Positions 26,476 through 36,966 of a stretch of DNA of 64,000 nucleotides are shown one piece after another. Position numbers and translations under genes: made by a program. The notes beneath the pieces are model-generated. The model was not told where the DNA came from and did no database searches. It saw only the letters and a program-made list of their open reading frames with translations. The stretch is taken from positions 1,550,001 through 1,614,000 of the forward strand of contig NZ_CP022161.1 in the NCBI RefSeq assembly GCF_002214185.1. Direction: 5' to 3'. This stretch comes from Streptomyces capitiformicae (lineage in GTDB: Bacteria; Actinomycetota; Actinomycetes; Streptomycetales; Streptomycetaceae). Position 1 is the stretch's first letter. Every line of letters begins with the position of its first letter.

Positions 26476-27645
26476 GTGACCGCGAAAAGCACCACGCTTC
26501 CGAAGCTCTCACCGGAGGCGAGCGCCACCACCCGTACCACCGCTTCCGCGACGCCGACGGTGCGCGGCACCGGCCGCTCCGGCCGTCCCGCACCGCGGCT
26601 GCGCGCCCTCGACGGTCTGCGGCTCCTCGCCGCCCTGTCCGTCGCGGCTTACCACTACGGAGGCCGCGACGGGGAGATCGGCAAGGCCTGGGGCACCTCA
26701 CCGGCGGTCCAGTTCCCGACCGCCCACACCTGGTTCGCCTACGGCTGGGCCGGCGTCCAGGCCTTCTTCGTGATCAGTGGCTTCGTCATCTGCGCCAGCG
26801 GCTGGGGCCGTTCGGTCCAGTCGTTCTTCGCCTCCCGCGCGGCCCGGCTGCTGCCGGCGTACTGGGCGGCGGTGATCCTCGTCGCGGCGGTCTTCGCCCT
26901 GCCGGGCATCGCCTTCGCCCGGGTGTCGTCCAGCGAGTTCCTGGTCAACCTCACGATGCTCCAGATGCCGCTCGGCGCGGACCGCGTCCTGGGCGTGTGC
27001 TGGACGTTGTGGGCCGAGGTCCGCTTCTACGTCCTGTTCGCGCTGTGCGTGGTCGTTCCCGGGGTCACCCGCAGACGGGTGATCTGGTTCTGCGGCGGCT
27101 GGACCCTCGCCGCGACGCTGGCCGGGGCGTCCAAGGAGCCGCTCGTGCAGATGGTCCTGATGCCGGAGTACGCGTCCCTGTTCATCGGCGGCATCGGCCT
27201 CTACCTCGTGCACCGGGACCGCCGGGACACCGCCGCCTGGCTGATCGTGGTCTTCAGCCTGCTGCTGAGCCAGTACCACACGGTCCAGGAGATCTGGCAC
27301 GCGCCGAACGACGACTTCTTCTCCTACCGCCCCCAGCTCGCCATCGTCCTCGCCGTCACCGTCGGTTTCGTGGCCGTCGGCGCGGTCGCGCTCGGCTGGC
27401 TGGACCGGGTGAACTGGCCCTGGCTGACCACCGCGGGCGCCCTGACCTACCCCTTCTACCTTGTGCACGAACACCTGGGCTGGCCCGTCGTGCAGATCCT
27501 GCACCAGCGCCTCGGAATCCCGTCGTCCCTCACACTCGCGCTCACCGTCGCGGTGATGCTTCTGCTCGCCTGGCTGCTGCACCACGGCGTGGAACGGCCG
27601 CTGGGCCCGCTACTACGCAAGTCGCTTGATCAGAAGCGATCTTGA
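26476..27645 (+). CDS. Membrane acyltransferase (OafA/YrhL, acyltransferase-3 family)
   Basis: 389 residues. After a 40-residue polar start comes RLRALDGLRLLAALSVAAYHY, the acyltransferase-3 signature with the conserved His, then about ten membrane helices (FFVISGFVICASGWG, FASRAARLLPAYWAAVILVA, TLWAEVRFYVLF). No periplasmic SGNH domain is attached. Probably O-acetylates the nonulosonic acid or another sugar of the cell-surface polymer. It begins 7 bp after the polysialyltransferase-like gene, so it shares that operon. Confidence 0.88.
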   Translation: MTAKSTTLPKLSPEASATTRTTASATPTVRGTGRSGRPAPRLRALDGLRLLAALSVAAYHYGGRDGEIGKAWGTSPAVQFPTAHTWFAYGWAGVQAFFVISGFVICASGWGRSVQSFFASRAARLLPAYWAAVILVAAVFALPGIAFARVSSSEFLVNLTMLQMPLGADRVLGVCWTLWAEVRFYVLFALCVVVPGVTRRRVIWFCGGWTLAATLAGASKEPLVQMVLMPEYASLFIGGIGLYLVHRDRRDTAAWLIVVFSLLLSQYHTVQEIWHAPNDDFFSYRPQLAIVLAVTVGFVAVGAVALGWLDRVNWPWLTTAGALTYPFYLVHEHLGWPVVQILHQRLGIPSSLTLALTVAVMLLLAWLLHHGVERPLGPLLRKSLDQKRS

Positions 27646-27846
27646 TGACACGTCAGGTAACGCAAGCCACTCGAAGGACGCCGGAGATGAACCGAGAATT
27701 GGCCGACTGTTCACCCATGAACAAGTTTTTACATCCCCAGGTGGACAGAGTACGGAGAGTCCTTGACCCGACCATAGGCATCTCATAGGTTCCTGAGCCC
27801 CGTTCGTCTGTTCGCCTCGCCCACGCCAGAGAGCCCTCTTTTTCTC

Positions 27847-28809
27847 ATGAGCACTGAGACCACTGCGCACGGCACGACCAAGCTGCCCCAGGTACTCGAC
27901 GACGTACCAGGGTGGTTCCCCGTTCTCGACCAGTTGCTCTTCGACTGGGTCCTGACCCGGCAGGAGGACGCGGGCGACAGAGGCGATCTCCTCGAAGTCG
28001 GCGTCTACATGGGCAAGAGCGCGATCTTCCTGGGGAACCATCTCCAGGAGGGCGAGGCCTACACCGTGTGCGACCTCTTCGAGAGCGACGCGCCGGACGA
28101 CGCCAACGCGGCGGAGGCGAACAAGTCGTACCGCAGCACGCTGACCCGGCGGGCGTTCGAGGCGAACTACCTCTCCTTCCACGACGAGCTGCCCCGCGTA
28201 CTGCAGGGGCCCAGCTCGATCGTCCCCGGCGAGGTCAAGCCGCGCTCCTGCCGCTTCGTGCACATCGACGCCTCGCACCTCTACGAGCACGTCTACGGAG
28301 ACATCACCGCCGCCCAGGACATCCTGCTCCCGGGCGGCATCGTCGTCCTCGACGACTTCCGCTCGGAGCACACCCCCGGCGTCTCCATCGCCGCCTGGGA
28401 GGCCGTGCTCAACCGGGGCCTCAACCCCATCTGCATCAGCACCCAGAAGCTCTACGGCACCTGGGGCGACGCCGAGCCCATCCAGGACGCCCTCCTGGAG
28501 ATGATCGGGCAGCGTGACGACTGCCACCTCAGCAACCAGCAGGCCGCCGGGCACCGCATCATCCGCCTCAAGTCCAAGGGCATGAAGGCTCCGGCCTTCC
28601 CGAACTCCCGCCACTGGACGGCACCGGAGCCCAAGCCGGCCCCTCAACCGAAGCCGACCCCGGCTGCCGCGGCCCCGAAGCCCCAGCCCCGTCCGGCCAA
28701 GCCCCCGAGGAGCGCGGCCCGCCGCCTCGCGGTGGACCTGCTCCCGCCGGTGGTGACCCGGGCGATCGTACGAGCGAAGGCGAACAAGCGGGCGGCCGCC
28801 AACAAGTAA
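27847..28809 (+). CDS. Class I SAM-dependent methyltransferase (Methyltransf_24-like)
   Basis: 320 residues. GDLLEVGVYMGKSAIFLGNHL (about 39-59) is a SAM-binding motif I (E-x-G-x-x-x-G-K-S), CRFVHIDASHLYEHVYGDI contains the D-A-S-H metal/substrate motif of CmcI/TylF-type enzymes, and LLPGGIVVLDDF follows. Residues about 262-300 form a Pro/Ala/Lys-rich linker before a basic C-terminal helix (AARRLAVDLLPPVVTRAIVR). Probably O-methylates a sugar of the glycopolymer. A 200-bp gap from the acyltransferase suggests its own promoter. Confidence 0.82.
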   Translation: MSTETTAHGTTKLPQVLDDVPGWFPVLDQLLFDWVLTRQEDAGDRGDLLEVGVYMGKSAIFLGNHLQEGEAYTVCDLFESDAPDDANAAEANKSYRSTLTRRAFEANYLSFHDELPRVLQGPSSIVPGEVKPRSCRFVHIDASHLYEHVYGDITAAQDILLPGGIVVLDDFRSEHTPGVSIAAWEAVLNRGLNPICISTQKLYGTWGDAEPIQDALLEMIGQRDDCHLSNQQAAGHRIIRLKSKGMKAPAFPNSRHWTAPEPKPAPQPKPTPAAAAPKPQPRPAKPPRSAARRLAVDLLPPVVTRAIVRAKANKRAAANK

Positions 28810-28820
28810 GGCCGATGCCC

Positions 28821-29474
28821 CTAGGCACTCGCCAGGGACAACTTCACCGCGAAGCCCAGGAACAGCGCCCCCGCCGCCGAGGTGGCTCCCGCCGAGAGCC
28901 GCTTCCGGCGGCGGAAGGCGGCGGCCAGCTTGGTGCCGCCGAATATCAGCGCGCTCAGGTACAGGAAACTCGCGAGCTGCGCGAAGGCGCCGAGGACGAC
29001 GAAGGAAAGGGCCGGGTAGGCGTACCCCGGGTCGACGAACTGCACGAAGAAGGCGACGAAGAACAGGATCGCCTTCGGGTTCAGCAGGCTGATGACGAAC
29101 GCCCGCCGGAACGGCCGCTCCTCCTGGTCGGCCCCGTCACCGGCCCCGTCCTCGGCCGTCCGCTCATGCCGGTTCCGCCACATTCCCCAGGCGGCCCGCA
29201 GCATCCCCACCGCCAGCCACGACAGATATCCGGCACCGGCATACTTCACGATCCCGAACAACACGGCGTTCGCTTGGAGCAGCGAGGCGACCCCGGCGGC
29301 GGAGAGCGTCATCAGGACGGTGTCCCCGCACCAGACACCCGCCGCGCCCCGGTACCCGGCCCGTATCCCGCGCCGGGCGGCGACGGAGAGGACGTACAGC
29401 GAGTTGGGGCCGGGCAGGAGAACGATCAGGACGAGGCCCACGAGATAGGTCGGGAGATCGACGACACCGAGCAT
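28821..29474 (-). CDS. LysE/LeuE-family exporter
   Basis: 217 residues from the ATG 29474 (a start at 29504 would add ten). Six hydrophobic helices; VGLVLIVLLPGPNSLYVLSVAARRGIRAG is the LysE/RhtB signature, with KAILFFVAFFVQFVDPG at mid-protein. A polar loop rich in Asp/Glu (about 106-120) separates helices 3 and 4. Exports amino acids or similar small polar compounds; substrate unknown. Convergent with the methyltransferase gene. Confidence 0.85.
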   Translation of the reverse strand: MLGVVDLPTYLVGLVLIVLLPGPNSLYVLSVAARRGIRAGYRGAAGVWCGDTVLMTLSAAGVASLLQANAVLFGIVKYAGAGYLSWLAVGMLRAAWGMWRNRHERTAEDGAGDGADQEERPFRRAFVISLLNPKAILFFVAFFVQFVDPGYAYPALSFVVLGAFAQLASFLYLSALIFGGTKLAAAFRRRKRLSAGATSAAGALFLGFAVKLSLASA

Positions 29475-29519
29475 GGAAGGGAGTGTCGCACGGAGGTACG
29501 ACATTCCGATTTCGGACGG

Positions 29520-30028
29520 TCAGTCGTCGCCGTCGAGGAGGGTGTCCACGGAGAGGTCGAGGGTGATACCGACGGACTCCGGGACCGGGACGGTTTCGCC
29601 TCGCTTGTAGCGGACTGGGTCGGGGTACTTGCCGTCGACCGCGTTCTGATAGAGGAGGACCTCGTCATGTTTGCGGTCGGCGATGAGGTAGGCGGGGATG
29701 TTGGCCCGGGCGTAGATATCGACCTTGGTGGCCGTGTCGTTCGTCCAGTTGGAGGATGTCACCTCCAACACGAGGTGGAAGACATGCGGCGCGTAGCAGT
29801 TCTTCTCGACCAACGCGTCCCTGTAGTCCGCGTCGACAAGCGAGAAGTCCGGCACGGCGTAGTCATCCGGCCCAGTAGGGAGCCACAGGCCGATGCCCGT
29901 CACGTACTTGAGCCCAGCCTTCCTGGCCTTGATCAAATGCTCCCGTGAGGATTTCCACCCGGTGCCCAGGCAGCTCCTCCCAGAGCCAGGTCGGCAGCGT
30001 CGGCAAGCGACGACTCGTGCAGCATCAC
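29520..30028 (-). pseudogene. Decayed Uma2-family gene
   Basis: The C-terminal two thirds read well: GIGLWLPTGPDDYAVPDFSLVDADY, HLVLEVTSSNWTNDTATKVD, IPAYLIADRKHDE, all Uma2/PD-(D/E)XK motifs. The N-terminal PTWLWEELPGHRVEILTGA is present but in another frame (about 29945-30005), and the segment normally joining them is partly missing. The strong AGGAGG site and ATG at 30025 are in yet another frame. At least two indels separate the parts, so it is inactive. Confidence 0.7.
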
Positions 30029-30124
30029 AGCCGCAGCACCCTCCTTTCGGGAACACTCTCCACGAGCGTAGCCGGGGACGTACCCTTTCCGCCCTCGATC
30101 ACCCATTCGAGGGAATCACCCAGC

Positions 30125-31705
<1,581 letters not shown>

Positions 31706-31899
31706 GGTGTGTGCCTCCGCGTTGCTCGACGACTCGTTGTTACTCACCGGTAGACGACCCTCGCGACGGACTGTAGCGGCGGCCGTACGCCGGATGGAGA
31801 GCCCCACGCTGGGACCTTGCTCACAACGATGCCCCTTTGTTCGCGACGGGTCACTCCCGGGAAACCTGGAGGAGGACGACTGAGACGACGGGGGAACCG

Positions 31900-32781
31900 A
31901 TGCGTACCAAGGACATGCGGAGATCGGTGGCCGCACTCGCGGCACTCGTCGTGGCCGGCGGCTGCACGGCCCAGGTGATGGACGTGAAGAGCGGCCAGCG
32001 GCAGCCGGTGCGCATCGAGACGGCGGCCCCGCCCGGCGACAGCGACCCGAGGCAGGACGACGGCGACAAGGCCGCCGGTGACGAGGGCGGCGGCGAGCAG
32101 GCGCCCACGAGAACGGCGCCGCCCAGCGCCTCCCCCTCCCCGACACCGCCCAAGGTCCTCTGGTCCCGCGGCGACGAGGGGCTCGACGTACGCGAACTCC
32201 AGGCCCGGCTCCGGCAGGTCGCCTGGCTCTACGTGGGCCCCACAGGCACGTACGACGATCTGACCGTCCAGGCGGTCAAGGGGTTCCAGGGCAAGCGAGG
32301 GCTGCCGAGGACCGGGCAGACGGACAGCGTCACCTGGGCGCGGCTGCTGAACATGACGCGGGAGCCGGGCAAGTGGGACCTGTACGCGTACGGCGGCCAG
32401 CCGGCCGCGGCACCGGACCCGCGCTGTATGACGGGCCGGGTGCTGTGCATCAGCAAGACGAGCCGCACCCTGCGCTGGATGGTGGACGGCAGAACGCTGA
32501 CGACGGTCGAGGTGCGCTTCGGCTCGCAGTACACGCCCACCCGCGAGGGCGTCTTCCACGTCTACTTCAAGTCCCGCGACCACTGGTCGACCCTGTACGA
32601 CACCGCCATGCCGTACGCGATGTTCTTCAGCGGCGGCCAAGCCGTCCACTACTCCTCCGACTTCGCGGCCCGCGGCTACTACGGGGCCTCGCACGGCTGC
32701 GTCAACGTCCGCGACGAGGCGGCGATCGCGAATCTGTTCGCGCAGGTCAGGAACGGGGACAAGGTCGTCGTCTCTTGGTGA
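31900..32781 (+). CDS. L,D-transpeptidase lipoprotein with peptidoglycan-binding domain
   Basis: 293 residues. Signal peptide with lipobox AGGC (Cys22); an acidic then Pro/Ser/Thr-rich linker to residue 84; a PG_binding_1 domain (about 87-150: [35 protein letters not shown]); a YkuD catalytic domain with His250 and SHGCVNVR (Cys267). Anchored outside the membrane, it forms 3-3 cross-links or attaches proteins/polymers to peptidoglycan. Start at ATG 31900 after GGGGAA; 31915 is possible. A GC-rich hairpin 120 bp downstream is a likely terminator. Confidence 0.9.
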   Translation: MRTKDMRRSVAALAALVVAGGCTAQVMDVKSGQRQPVRIETAAPPGDSDPRQDDGDKAAGDEGGGEQAPTRTAPPSASPSPTPPKVLWSRGDEGLDVRELQARLRQVAWLYVGPTGTYDDLTVQAVKGFQGKRGLPRTGQTDSVTWARLLNMTREPGKWDLYAYGGQPAAAPDPRCMTGRVLCISKTSRTLRWMVDGRTLTTVEVRFGSQYTPTREGVFHVYFKSRDHWSTLYDTAMPYAMFFSGGQAVHYSSDFAARGYYGASHGCVNVRDEAAIANLFAQVRNGDKVVVSW

Positions 32782-33095
32782 CGCACACCCAGGGGGCGAG
32801 GGAGGGTGACGTGCGTCACACGGCGCATAGATGGCGGGCGCCGGACGCGTCATAGGAGGTGCGAGGTCACGGGGGACCACGGGGGAATCACGGGGGATAC
32901 GGGGCGCGGGCGGGACCGGGGGAACGTGTCCCGCCCGCGCCAAGGTGCACGAGCCGTAGGTACGGGGGGAACCCCGGCTCAGTGCGACGGCCGATGACCA
33001 GTCGGCTCACTCATTACTGCGCTATGAGGGCCGAAAGTGTTACCCGCTGCGGCAAAAAAATCTGGACGGATCCGAAACGGATACGAAAGCGCAGG
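32782..33095. other. G-rich convergent intergenic region
   Basis: Between two convergent genes. Contains at least three CACGGGGGA-type direct repeats (about 32869-32900) and a 13-bp hairpin; then an AAAAAAA tract (about 33054-33060) unusual for this genome. No gene seen. Confidence 0.45.
32904..32942 (+). terminator. Hairpin downstream of L,D-transpeptidase gene
   Basis: GGCGCGGGCGGGA ... TCCCGCCCGCGCC, perfect 13-bp arms with a 13-nt loop. Placed to end the transpeptidase transcript. Confidence 0.6.
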
Positions 33096-34232
33096 TCAGA
33101 GCCGATCTGTGCCGGTGACCTCGGTCAGGACGCCACCCTGGCCACGGTGGTCGTTGCCACCGCTGCCGCCGCTGCCCTTCCCTTTGCCCTTGCCGTCGCC
33201 CTTGCCCTTGCCGTTGCCGTTGCCGTTGCCGTCGTCCGAGTCGCCCTCGTCGTCGTCATCGGGGTCGAGCCCGGACCGCGTGTCCTTCTCGCCGCCGCCC
33301 GAGGAACCGGCGGAGTCGGACGTACCGGAATCCCCGCCCGTGCCCGTGCCCGGCGGGTACCGCGTGCCGGGGTTCTCGCGGCCGGCGAGGAGTCCGTCGC
33401 AGTACCTCTTCAGGTGCTCGGTGCCCTTGCCGCCCGCCGCGTCCTCCAGGCCGCGCCGACGGTCGGTGTCCAGGCCCTTGCCGTCGCGTACGTCGCGGCA
33501 TGCGGAGACCACGCCGTTCCACCACTCCCGGGAGAAGCCCCGGTTCTGCCCCGAGGCGTCGGGCTCGCCGTCCTCGTCGGTGCCGTCGTCGCCACCCGAG
33601 TCGCCCTCGCCGTCCTGTGCCGAACCGCCCAGGGTGTCCTGGGGCGTCGGCTCGCCCCGCGCCTCGTCGTTGCCGTCGCCCTCCGCCTGCGGGTCACTCG
33701 GTGAGGGCGACAGGAACGGCCGGTCGGGCTCGGCGGCGGAGATGGAGACGGAGGGTTCCGGTTCGTCGTCGGGGAACGGACTCGGCAGTGCGCCCGTGCC
33801 GAAGGCCACGGGGACCCCGCCGAGCATCCCGGCCGCCAGCGCCGCGGCCAGCCCGTACCGCACCGGTCGGCCCCAACGGGCCCTGCCGCCCTCGGCCTCG
33901 GTCCGACCGAGGCGTACGAGTCCGGCGTCGGCGACAGCCGCCGAGGCGTGCGTACGACTGCCGCGATCGAGCGCGTCGGCCACGCCCTCCTGGCCCGAGC
34001 GGGCCGCGCGAGCCGTACGCGCCGAGCGGAAGGCGGCCAACGCGGCTTCCTCGCCCGGGAGTTCGGCACTCGGTGAGGACGCCGGTGACGCCTCGGCGGC
34101 CAGTGCGCCGAGCACCCCGGCAAGCCGGTCGGCCTGGGCACGGGTGTCGGCGTCGACGGCTTCGAGCGGCTCACCACCCAGCAGCCGCTCCGCGGCATCG
34201 CGGTTCAGCCACCTGTACTGCTCGTCGGCCAT
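33096..34232 (-). CDS. Membrane-anchored protein paired with ECF sigma factor (possible anti-sigma)
   Basis: 378 residues. N-terminal cytoplasmic part about 125 residues (ADEQYRWLNRDAAERLLGGE, helical, Ala/Arg/Glu-rich), one TM helix (about 126-147: YGLAAALAAGMLGGVPVAFG), then a long disordered extracellular region rich in Asp, Glu, Gly and Ser. This contains a small conserved-looking Cys pair region (GFSREWWNGVVSACRDVRDG ... LKRYCDGLLAG). The tail is a GNG/KGKG repeat. The ATG overlaps the sigma stop (TGATG), so coupling and membrane topology suggest anti-sigma function, but no zinc-anti-sigma HxxxCxxC motif is present. Paralogous to 35299-36153. Confidence 0.7.
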   Translation of the reverse strand: MADEQYRWLNRDAAERLLGGEPLEAVDADTRAQADRLAGVLGALAAEASPASSPSAELPGEEAALAAFRSARTARAARSGQEGVADALDRGSRTHASAAVADAGLVRLGRTEAEGGRARWGRPVRYGLAAALAAGMLGGVPVAFGTGALPSPFPDDEPEPSVSISAAEPDRPFLSPSPSDPQAEGDGNDEARGEPTPQDTLGGSAQDGEGDSGGDDGTDEDGEPDASGQNRGFSREWWNGVVSACRDVRDGKGLDTDRRRGLEDAAGGKGTEHLKRYCDGLLAGRENPGTRYPPGTGTGGDSGTSDSAGSSGGGEKDTRSGLDPDDDDEGDSDDGNGNGNGKGKGDGKGKGKGSGGSGGNDHRGQGGVLTEVTGTDRL

Positions 34233-34990
34233 CACATGTCCTTCTGCGTCCGCGGACGCATATGCGTCACACCCGCGGACGTAGCCGCGCGTGTACGCGG
34301 TTCTCTCGGTGGGGGTACGGCGTCCAGCGTCTCGCCGGATTCCGGATCGGCCTCCGAGGCCACCTCCGGATTCTCCCCGATCAGCTCCGCGAGCCGCTTC
34401 AGGCCCCGGTGCGCGGCGGTCCGTACGGCGCCCGCGCGCTTGCCCAGCGTCTCCGCGGCGGTCTTGGCGTCGAGGCCGACCACGACCCGCAGGACCACGG
34501 CCTCCGCCTGGTCCTGCGGCAGCTGGGCTATGAGCGACAGCGTGCGGTCGGTGGCAAGGGCCTCCATCGCCTCGCCCGCCGTGTCGGACTCGGCAGGCTT
34601 GCCGGTGAGCTCGGTCTCGTCGCCGCCTATCGCGGGGCGGCGGCCGCGCATGCGTATGTGATCGAGAGCACGGTTGCGGGCGATCCGGGCCGCCCAGCCC
34701 CGGAACCGGTCGGCGTCACCGCTGAACCGCTCCAGGTCACGGGCTATCTGCAGCCAGGCCTCGGAGGTGACGTCCTCCGCGTCCGGATCGCCGACCAGCG
34801 TCCGTACGTATCCGAGCAGCCGCGGGTGCACGGCGCGGTACACAGTCCGGAAGGCGGTCTCGTTCCCGTCCTGTGCCGCAAGCACCGCGGCGGTCAGCTC
34901 CGCGTCGTCCCCCAGCACCCGCGCGCCCTTCTTTGCGCCTGAACCGGCGCCGCTTTCGCGGACCGGGTTCTCGCCGTCGTGGTTCCTCAA
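34232..34990 (-). CDS. ECF-family RNA polymerase sigma factor
   Basis: 252 residues. Region 2: AAQDGNETAFRTVYRAVHPR...DAEDVTSEAWLQIARDLERF and FRGWAARIARNRALDHIRMR. Region 4: LPQDQAEAVVLRVVVGLDAKTAAETLGKRAGAVRTAAHRGLKRLAEL, with an Ala/Gly-rich HTH as in SigE-like ECF factors. A 35-residue polar C-terminal tail follows. TTG start at 34990 is the first in frame. Followed by a coupled membrane protein. Second member of a paralogous set with 36150-36740. Confidence 0.85.
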   Translation of the reverse strand: MRNHDGENPVRESGAGSGAKKGARVLGDDAELTAAVLAAQDGNETAFRTVYRAVHPRLLGYVRTLVGDPDAEDVTSEAWLQIARDLERFSGDADRFRGWAARIARNRALDHIRMRGRRPAIGGDETELTGKPAESDTAGEAMEALATDRTLSLIAQLPQDQAEAVVLRVVVGLDAKTAAETLGKRAGAVRTAAHRGLKRLAELIGENPEVASEADPESGETLDAVPPPREPRTRAATSAGVTHMRPRTQKDM

Positions 34991-35298
34991 TCAATGGTTG
35001 CGGTCTCAACCCTCACCGGTAGTCAAGCAGTGGACGTCGTCCGCGATCCGGCGCGAATGGCACGTTACGGCCTGAAACCTCTGCTCGTCCACGTCCGTAG
35101 AACATGCAACTAACCCGTGATGCGGAGGGGTGTGACAGAAAACGCAGGCGCGGCGCTGTAGGTAGTACGGGTCGCCGCGCGGCCCGTGCCGCGCGACGGT
35201 CGGGGCCTCTCCTGTGGGGGGTGGCGGCCCCGACCGTTGCCATCGGCGGAGTCGGCCGGGTGTCTTGCGAGTACGGGGGTCTTGCGAGCACGCCGGCC
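34991..35298. other. Intergenic region between paralogous sigma modules
   Basis: About 300 bp holding the promoter of the 34990 sigma gene and the tail of the upstream module. I see no palindrome, and no credible gene; frames here lack Streptomyces codon bias. Confidence 0.35.
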
Positions 35299-36153
35299 TT
35301 ACTTCTTCTCCGGCCGCGTTGCCTCGGCGTCCTTGGCGGCCTTGGTTTGCTCGGCTTCCGTGTGTGGCGTGTGCGGGGGGTTGCCCGGACGTCCAGCCTT
35401 GTCCGGCTTCTGCTCCGCGCCTTCCCTGCCTTCCGCACTTCGCGCCCGGCGCTCGGCCTTGCCTCTGTCCTCGGCCGGGTTCTCGTGCTTCTTCCCGGTG
35501 TCCGGGTCGGTCTTCGCGTCGGTCTTCGCGTCAGTCTTCCCGTCGGTCTTCCCGTCGGTCTTCCCGTCGCTGTCCCCGGCCTTCGGGGGACGCTCATCCG
35601 CGGGCCGGTCCGTGCCCAGGTGGTCCGTGTCGCCGGGCGGGACGGGGACCTCGTACGACGTCCCGGTGCGCCGGTCCCGCTCGCCGTGTCCGTCCCCGTC
35701 GCCGCTGCCGTTGTCGTCGCGTGCGGCCGAGCCGATCGCCGCGAAGGCGACTCCGCCGAGGGTCAGGCTGGCCAGCAGGACGGCCAGGGTGGTGCGCATC
35801 GAGAGCAGGACGCGGCGCCGCGCGTTGGGGCGCCAGTCGTCGCGGCGCCGAGTGCGCGCGGTGCGCTTGCCCTGTGCCCGGGCCTCGCGGAAGGCGGCGA
35901 CGGCACGGGCCTCGCCCTCACTGTGGGCCTCGGGACGGCCGCGTACGGCGGCGGCGAGGAGAGCGTCGATGGAGGGAACGTGGGCGGAGAGGGCGTCGCT
36001 CGTGGCCCGGTGGCCGTCCCTGCCCCGGCCGTGGCCGTCCTGTCGTTCGCCCATGTCCGTCTCCGCCCTGCCCGACGGCATCTCGCGCCCTTCGCTGTCG
36101 CCGTGCTTCGCGTGGCTGTTGCAGCAGCGACGGCCGCCGCCGCTGCCGTTCAT
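35299..36153 (-). CDS. Membrane-anchored protein paired with ECF sigma factor (paralogue)
   Basis: 284 residues. About 115 cytoplasmic residues (ALSAHVPSIDALLAAAVRGR), one TM helix (TTLAVLLASLTLGGVAFAAI, about 120-139), then a highly charged extracellular tail with a KTDG/KTDA tetrapeptide repeat (five to six units, 35507-35575) and a Lys/Glu/Ala-rich end. The ATG overlaps the sigma stop (ATGA). Same layout as 33096-34232 but with a His/Cys-containing N-terminus (GGGRRCCNSHAKHGD). Proposed anti-sigma or sigma-linked surface sensor. Confidence 0.68.
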   Translation of the reverse strand: MNGSGGGRRCCNSHAKHGDSEGREMPSGRAETDMGERQDGHGRGRDGHRATSDALSAHVPSIDALLAAAVRGRPEAHSEGEARAVAAFREARAQGKRTARTRRRDDWRPNARRRVLLSMRTTLAVLLASLTLGGVAFAAIGSAARDDNGSGDGDGHGERDRRTGTSYEVPVPPGDTDHLGTDRPADERPPKAGDSDGKTDGKTDGKTDAKTDAKTDPDTGKKHENPAEDRGKAERRARSAEGREGAEQKPDKAGRPGNPPHTPHTEAEQTKAAKDAEATRPEKK

Positions 36154-36740
36154 CCCGACTCCCCCAGCGTCTGGGGGTCGTCATCCGTCACACCCTCGGT
36201 ACGGAGCAGCTGGGCCAGTCTTTTCAGTCCCCGGTGGGTGGCGGTACGGACCGCGCCCGGGCGTTTGGCGAGGACTCGGGCGGCGGCAGGGCCGTCCAGG
36301 CCCACGACGACACGCAGCAGGACGGCCTCGGCCTGTTCACGGGGCAGCCTCGCGATCAGGCCGAGGGCCCGCTCCGTGGAGAGGGTCTCCAGGGCCTGGT
36401 CGTGGGTGCTGTGGGTGCCGGGCAGTTCCAGCAGGTCGTTCTCCAGGGCGGTCGCCCGGGGCCTGACCTTCTGGCGCCGCAGATGGTCCAGGGCCCGGTG
36501 CCGGGCGATCGTCGCGGTCCAGCCCCGGAAGCCGGCCCCGTCGCCCTTGAACCGCCCGAGGTCCCGCGCTATCTCCAGCCAGGCGTCCGAGGCGACGTCC
36601 TCCGCGTCGTCCCCGACGATGCCGCGCAGATACCCCAGCAGCCCGGGCTGCACGAGCCGGTACGCCACCGCGAACGCGGCCTCGTCCCCGTCCTGGGCCC
36701 GCGCGACGGCCACGCCCAGTTCCCCGTCGTACGCCTGCAC
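36150..36740 (-). CDS. ECF-family RNA polymerase sigma factor (paralogue)
   Basis: 196 residues from the GTG at 36740 (VQAYDGELGVAVARAQDGDE), which has GGGGAA about 11 nt upstream; the frame stays open to 36887 but that part is not sigma-like. Region 2: DAEDVASDAWLEIARDLGRF, FRGWTATIARHRALDHLRRQ. Region 4: LPREQAEAVLLRVVVGLDGPAAARVLAKRPGAVRTATHRGLKRLAQL. Region 4 is nearly the same as in the 34232 protein, so the two modules are a tandem duplication. Confidence 0.83.
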   Translation of the reverse strand: MQAYDGELGVAVARAQDGDEAAFAVAYRLVQPGLLGYLRGIVGDDAEDVASDAWLEIARDLGRFKGDGAGFRGWTATIARHRALDHLRRQKVRPRATALENDLLELPGTHSTHDQALETLSTERALGLIARLPREQAEAVLLRVVVGLDGPAAARVLAKRPGAVRTATHRGLKRLAQLLRTEGVTDDDPQTLGESG

Positions 36741-36966
36741 GCGGCGAGGTTCCCCTGCCTGGCCCAAGAGCTGTCCTAGTCCGTACCGAGATCGCGTTGC
36801 CGGGACCCGCCCCGACCGTCGCCAGGCCCCCACGGTCATCTGCGTCGCGCCTCGCGGAAGTGTCACAGAGCGTCGAGCGATCAACACCGAAGATCACCCG
36901 GAAGGGGGATCCTTGCCCCTTCCGTGACATGAGCCACACGGGGGCCATGCGTACAACACGCTGAGT

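Noticed and set aside
32860..33000. ydaO-type (c-di-AMP) riboswitch suggested by GGGGGAA/AACCCC segments
   Set aside because: It lies between two convergent genes with no gene downstream to control, and the paired elements of the motif could not be assembled.
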